From NCBI RefSeq assembly GCF_002327185.1, contig NZ_CP018624.1, forward strand, positions 2,056,660-2,120,659: DNA of 64,000 bases. Reading direction: 5' to 3'. The notes beneath the pieces were generated by a model. That model worked only from the letters and a program-made list of their open reading frames with translations. It ran no database searches and was not told where the DNA came from. Positions within the stretch are counted from its first letter, which is position 1. Every line of letters begins with the position of its first letter. A program made the position numbers and the translations under genes. This document shows, in pieces, positions 62,594 to 64,000 of the stretch. Origin of the DNA: Clostridium chauvoei. GTDB lineage: Bacteria > Bacillota > Clostridia > Clostridiales > Clostridiaceae.

Positions 62594-63335
62594 TATCAAT
62601 CCTACTTTTTATTATATCCTTTATTTTATTATATCTTTTGAATCCAATGATACTTTTTATTGATGATATTAATTTTATTTTCACTTTTTTTTGTGGTGTT
62701 AACCATGTTCCCTCAAACCAATGTATTGCTATAGTATTATGGGTAACTTTAGGATTACTACTTCCAATTTTTAATGGTGAGAAAAAATCATTTGAATATA
62801 TAGTTATCTCATCATTAAGTAAATTTTGTATTCTATTATCTTGCTTTAAACCATGGTTTAATAAAATATCAGTAACTACTCTTACATTAGTTAATTCACT
62901 TTCTCTTCCATTTTTTATAAATCTCCTATTATTGTAAGTATCTAACCAGTTTTTAATTATTATGTTATTTTTTCTCGCTCCTATTGTAGCTGTAGATATT
63001 AACTCATCATCTTCAAACCCTAAAAAAGCATTAGAGTCTAATAAGGCATTAAAATCAGATAATATTTCTACATCAGTATCTAAATATATTCCTCCATATT
63101 TAAACAAAATATCTAATCTTACATAATCTGATACAAATGCATATTTTCCTTTATCATATGCTTCCTTAATGTATAAATTTGCACTAATATCAAAATTATC
63201 TTCGTTCCATTCCATAATCTTGTAACCATCTAAGTTTTTCTTCCAACTTTCTATACATCTATTTGCTAATTCAGATTTTTCCCCTCTCCCAAACCAACAA
63301 TAATGTATTATTTTAGGTATCCCACTTTTTCCCAT
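62586..63335 (-). CDS. Glycosyltransferase of the GT32 (DXD sugar-binding) family
   Basis: 249 residues. IPKIIHYCWFG opening and the DxD-containing segment GIYLDTDVEIL are the marks of capsular GT32 transferases (mannosyl or galactosyl type). It is in the operon between the PssE-like gene and wzy; its start overlaps the former by 23 nt, with AAAAGGAG upstream. It adds a sugar to the lipid-linked unit. Confidence 0.9.
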   Translation of the reverse strand: MGKSGIPKIIHYCWFGRGEKSELANRCIESWKKNLDGYKIMEWNEDNFDISANLYIKEAYDKGKYAFVSDYVRLDILFKYGGIYLDTDVEILSDFNALLDSNAFLGFEDDELISTATIGARKNNIIIKNWLDTYNNRRFIKNGRESELTNVRVVTDILLNHGLKQDNRIQNLLNDEITIYSNDFFSPLKIGSSNPKVTHNTIAIHWFEGTWLTPQKKVKIKLISSIKSIIGFKRYNKIKDIIKSRIDNE

Positions 63336-63837
63336 TATAGTCTCCTTTTATTAACTCTAAACATTCTTTCTTAAAGTTCTCTACAAACTTATCTGTTGCA
63401 TTCTTATAATCTTTATTTAAATTTTTTTCCCTATTTAAGAAATTATTGATTTCTTCATCTAAAAAATTAATATCATATATGGCTATAATTTTTTTTTTCA
63501 TTTCTAATTTTTTTGTAAAATACACTTGATGATCATCTACATGCTCCCCATATTTTTTTTGTCTTGGAACTACTATAGGTATTTTATTAAATTGAAAAGG
63601 TAAAAATATACTTCCTGGACCACCATGAGTTATTATTATTCTTGAATTCTTAGTATAATAAATCATTTCTTCAGATGTTATCATTTCTTTATAATCACAA
63701 TTTTTAGGAATATACTTTGTATATCCAATTTGCATAAATATAGGCTCTATTATTTTTTTTTCATCTATTAAATTATCAACCTTTTTTATTAATCTACTAA
63801 AATCTTGTTCATGAGTACCTACTGTAACAAAAATCAT
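63313..63837 (-). CDS. PssE/Alg13-like glycosyltransferase catalytic subunit
   Basis: 174 residues, MIFVTVGTHEQDFSRLI start and ITHGGPGSIFLPF, the UDP-sugar binding loop of GT28/Alg13-type transferases. It is the catalytic half of a two-gene enzyme; its membrane partner (Alg14/PssD-like) ends one base overlapping its ATG. Together they transfer the second sugar of the capsule unit. Confidence 0.92.
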   Translation of the reverse strand: MIFVTVGTHEQDFSRLIKKVDNLIDEKKIIEPIFMQIGYTKYIPKNCDYKEMITSEEMIYYTKNSRIIITHGGPGSIFLPFQFNKIPIVVPRQKKYGEHVDDHQVYFTKKLEMKKKIIAIYDINFLDEEINNFLNREKNLNKDYKNATDKFVENFKKECLELIKGDYNGKKWDT

Positions 63838-64000
63838 TATATTATTCCCCCTAAATTTATTCCTTTAGGATAAAACTTTTTTTGTTCATTCCATTGTAAT
63901 ATGAATTTATCAGTAACAGGATATACTACTTTTCCGGTAATTGTTGGCAATTCAATTCTATCATAAACTTCAATATATACAGTTTTAGCTCCAAATAATT
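63837..64000 (-). CDS. PssD/Alg14-like glycosyltransferase membrane subunit, C-terminal part
   Basis: The last 53 codons are in the window: LFGAKTVYIEVYDRIELPT, TGKVVYPVTDKFILQW and ending FYPKGINLGGII, as in the C-terminus of Alg14/PssD/Cps14F proteins. The stop TAA overlaps the ATG of the PssE-like gene by one base, as expected for the paired subunits. The N-terminus lies beyond the right edge. Confidence 0.85.
   Translation of the reverse strand, partial: LFGAKTVYIEVYDRIELPTITGKVVYPVTDKFILQWNEQKKFYPKGINLGGII

Overview
The window is very AT-rich, with short intergenic gaps, strong AGGAGG-type ribosome binding sites and many hairpin-plus-T terminators. Gene content (clostridial PTS, Bce-type peptide sensing, an H-NOX chemoreceptor, capsule genes, many Rpn-family nucleases) points to a low-GC Firmicute, most likely Clostridium perfringens or a close relative. 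That species call is inference from codon and gene style. No rRNA or tRNA gene was seen.

Layout. 1-2.4 kb: an FtsX-type ABC transporter (two permeases, start of the ATPase). 2.6-5.2 kb: a CPBP membrane protease and an H-NOX chemoreceptor cut short by a stop codon. 5.2-13 kb: small accessory genes (Asp-box protein, GNAT, PadR with its operator, lipoprotein, M20 amidohydrolase, a cyclase-like gene with an internal stop, a zinc ribbon). 13.1-17.7 kb: a complete Bce-type antimicrobial-peptide module (BceB, BceA, kinase, regulator) with a recognisable BceR site. 18-21.7 kb: an Rpn remnant, a Suv3-like RNA helicase and a PspC protein. 21.8-27.9 kb: the most striking region, a head-to-tail array of six full-length Rpn-type PD-(D/E)XK genes plus two mini-genes that keep only the C-terminal tail, all joined by 29-nt spacers behind one promoter. 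28-37.8 kb: a defence/toxin zone (membrane protein, Fic, SMC-like ATPase, Gabija-like helicase with a decayed OLD nuclease, another Rpn gene between direct repeats, a zeta-like toxin with a small partner). 38-41 kb: an ABC transporter with three related permeases, two of them frameshifted, followed by 217-bp tandem repeats and a long hairpin. 41.9-44.4 kb: a phage-like DnaB/DnaD replication cassette. 44.5-49.7 kb: an ascorbate-family PTS with a transaldolase and a PRD regulator. 49.8-51 kb: a membrane-anchored cohesin-domain protein. 51.2-57 kb: LicA/B/C-like genes, a VanZ protein, a nucleotidyltransferase and an aminotransferase, likely decorating surface polymers. 57.3-64 kb: a Wzx/Wzy capsule operon ending in galU, with a frameshifted wzy.

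How it fits together. The right-hand third builds and decorates the cell surface. The middle is an accessory zone for defence and conflict with strong signs of decay and recombination: internal stops, frameshifts, deletions, tandem duplication and gene conversion. The candidate new system is the Rpn array, in which nuclease genes are interleaved with stand-alone C-terminal-domain genes. This resembles the known intragenic RpnS antitoxins of E. coli, but here the small proteins would have their own genes.
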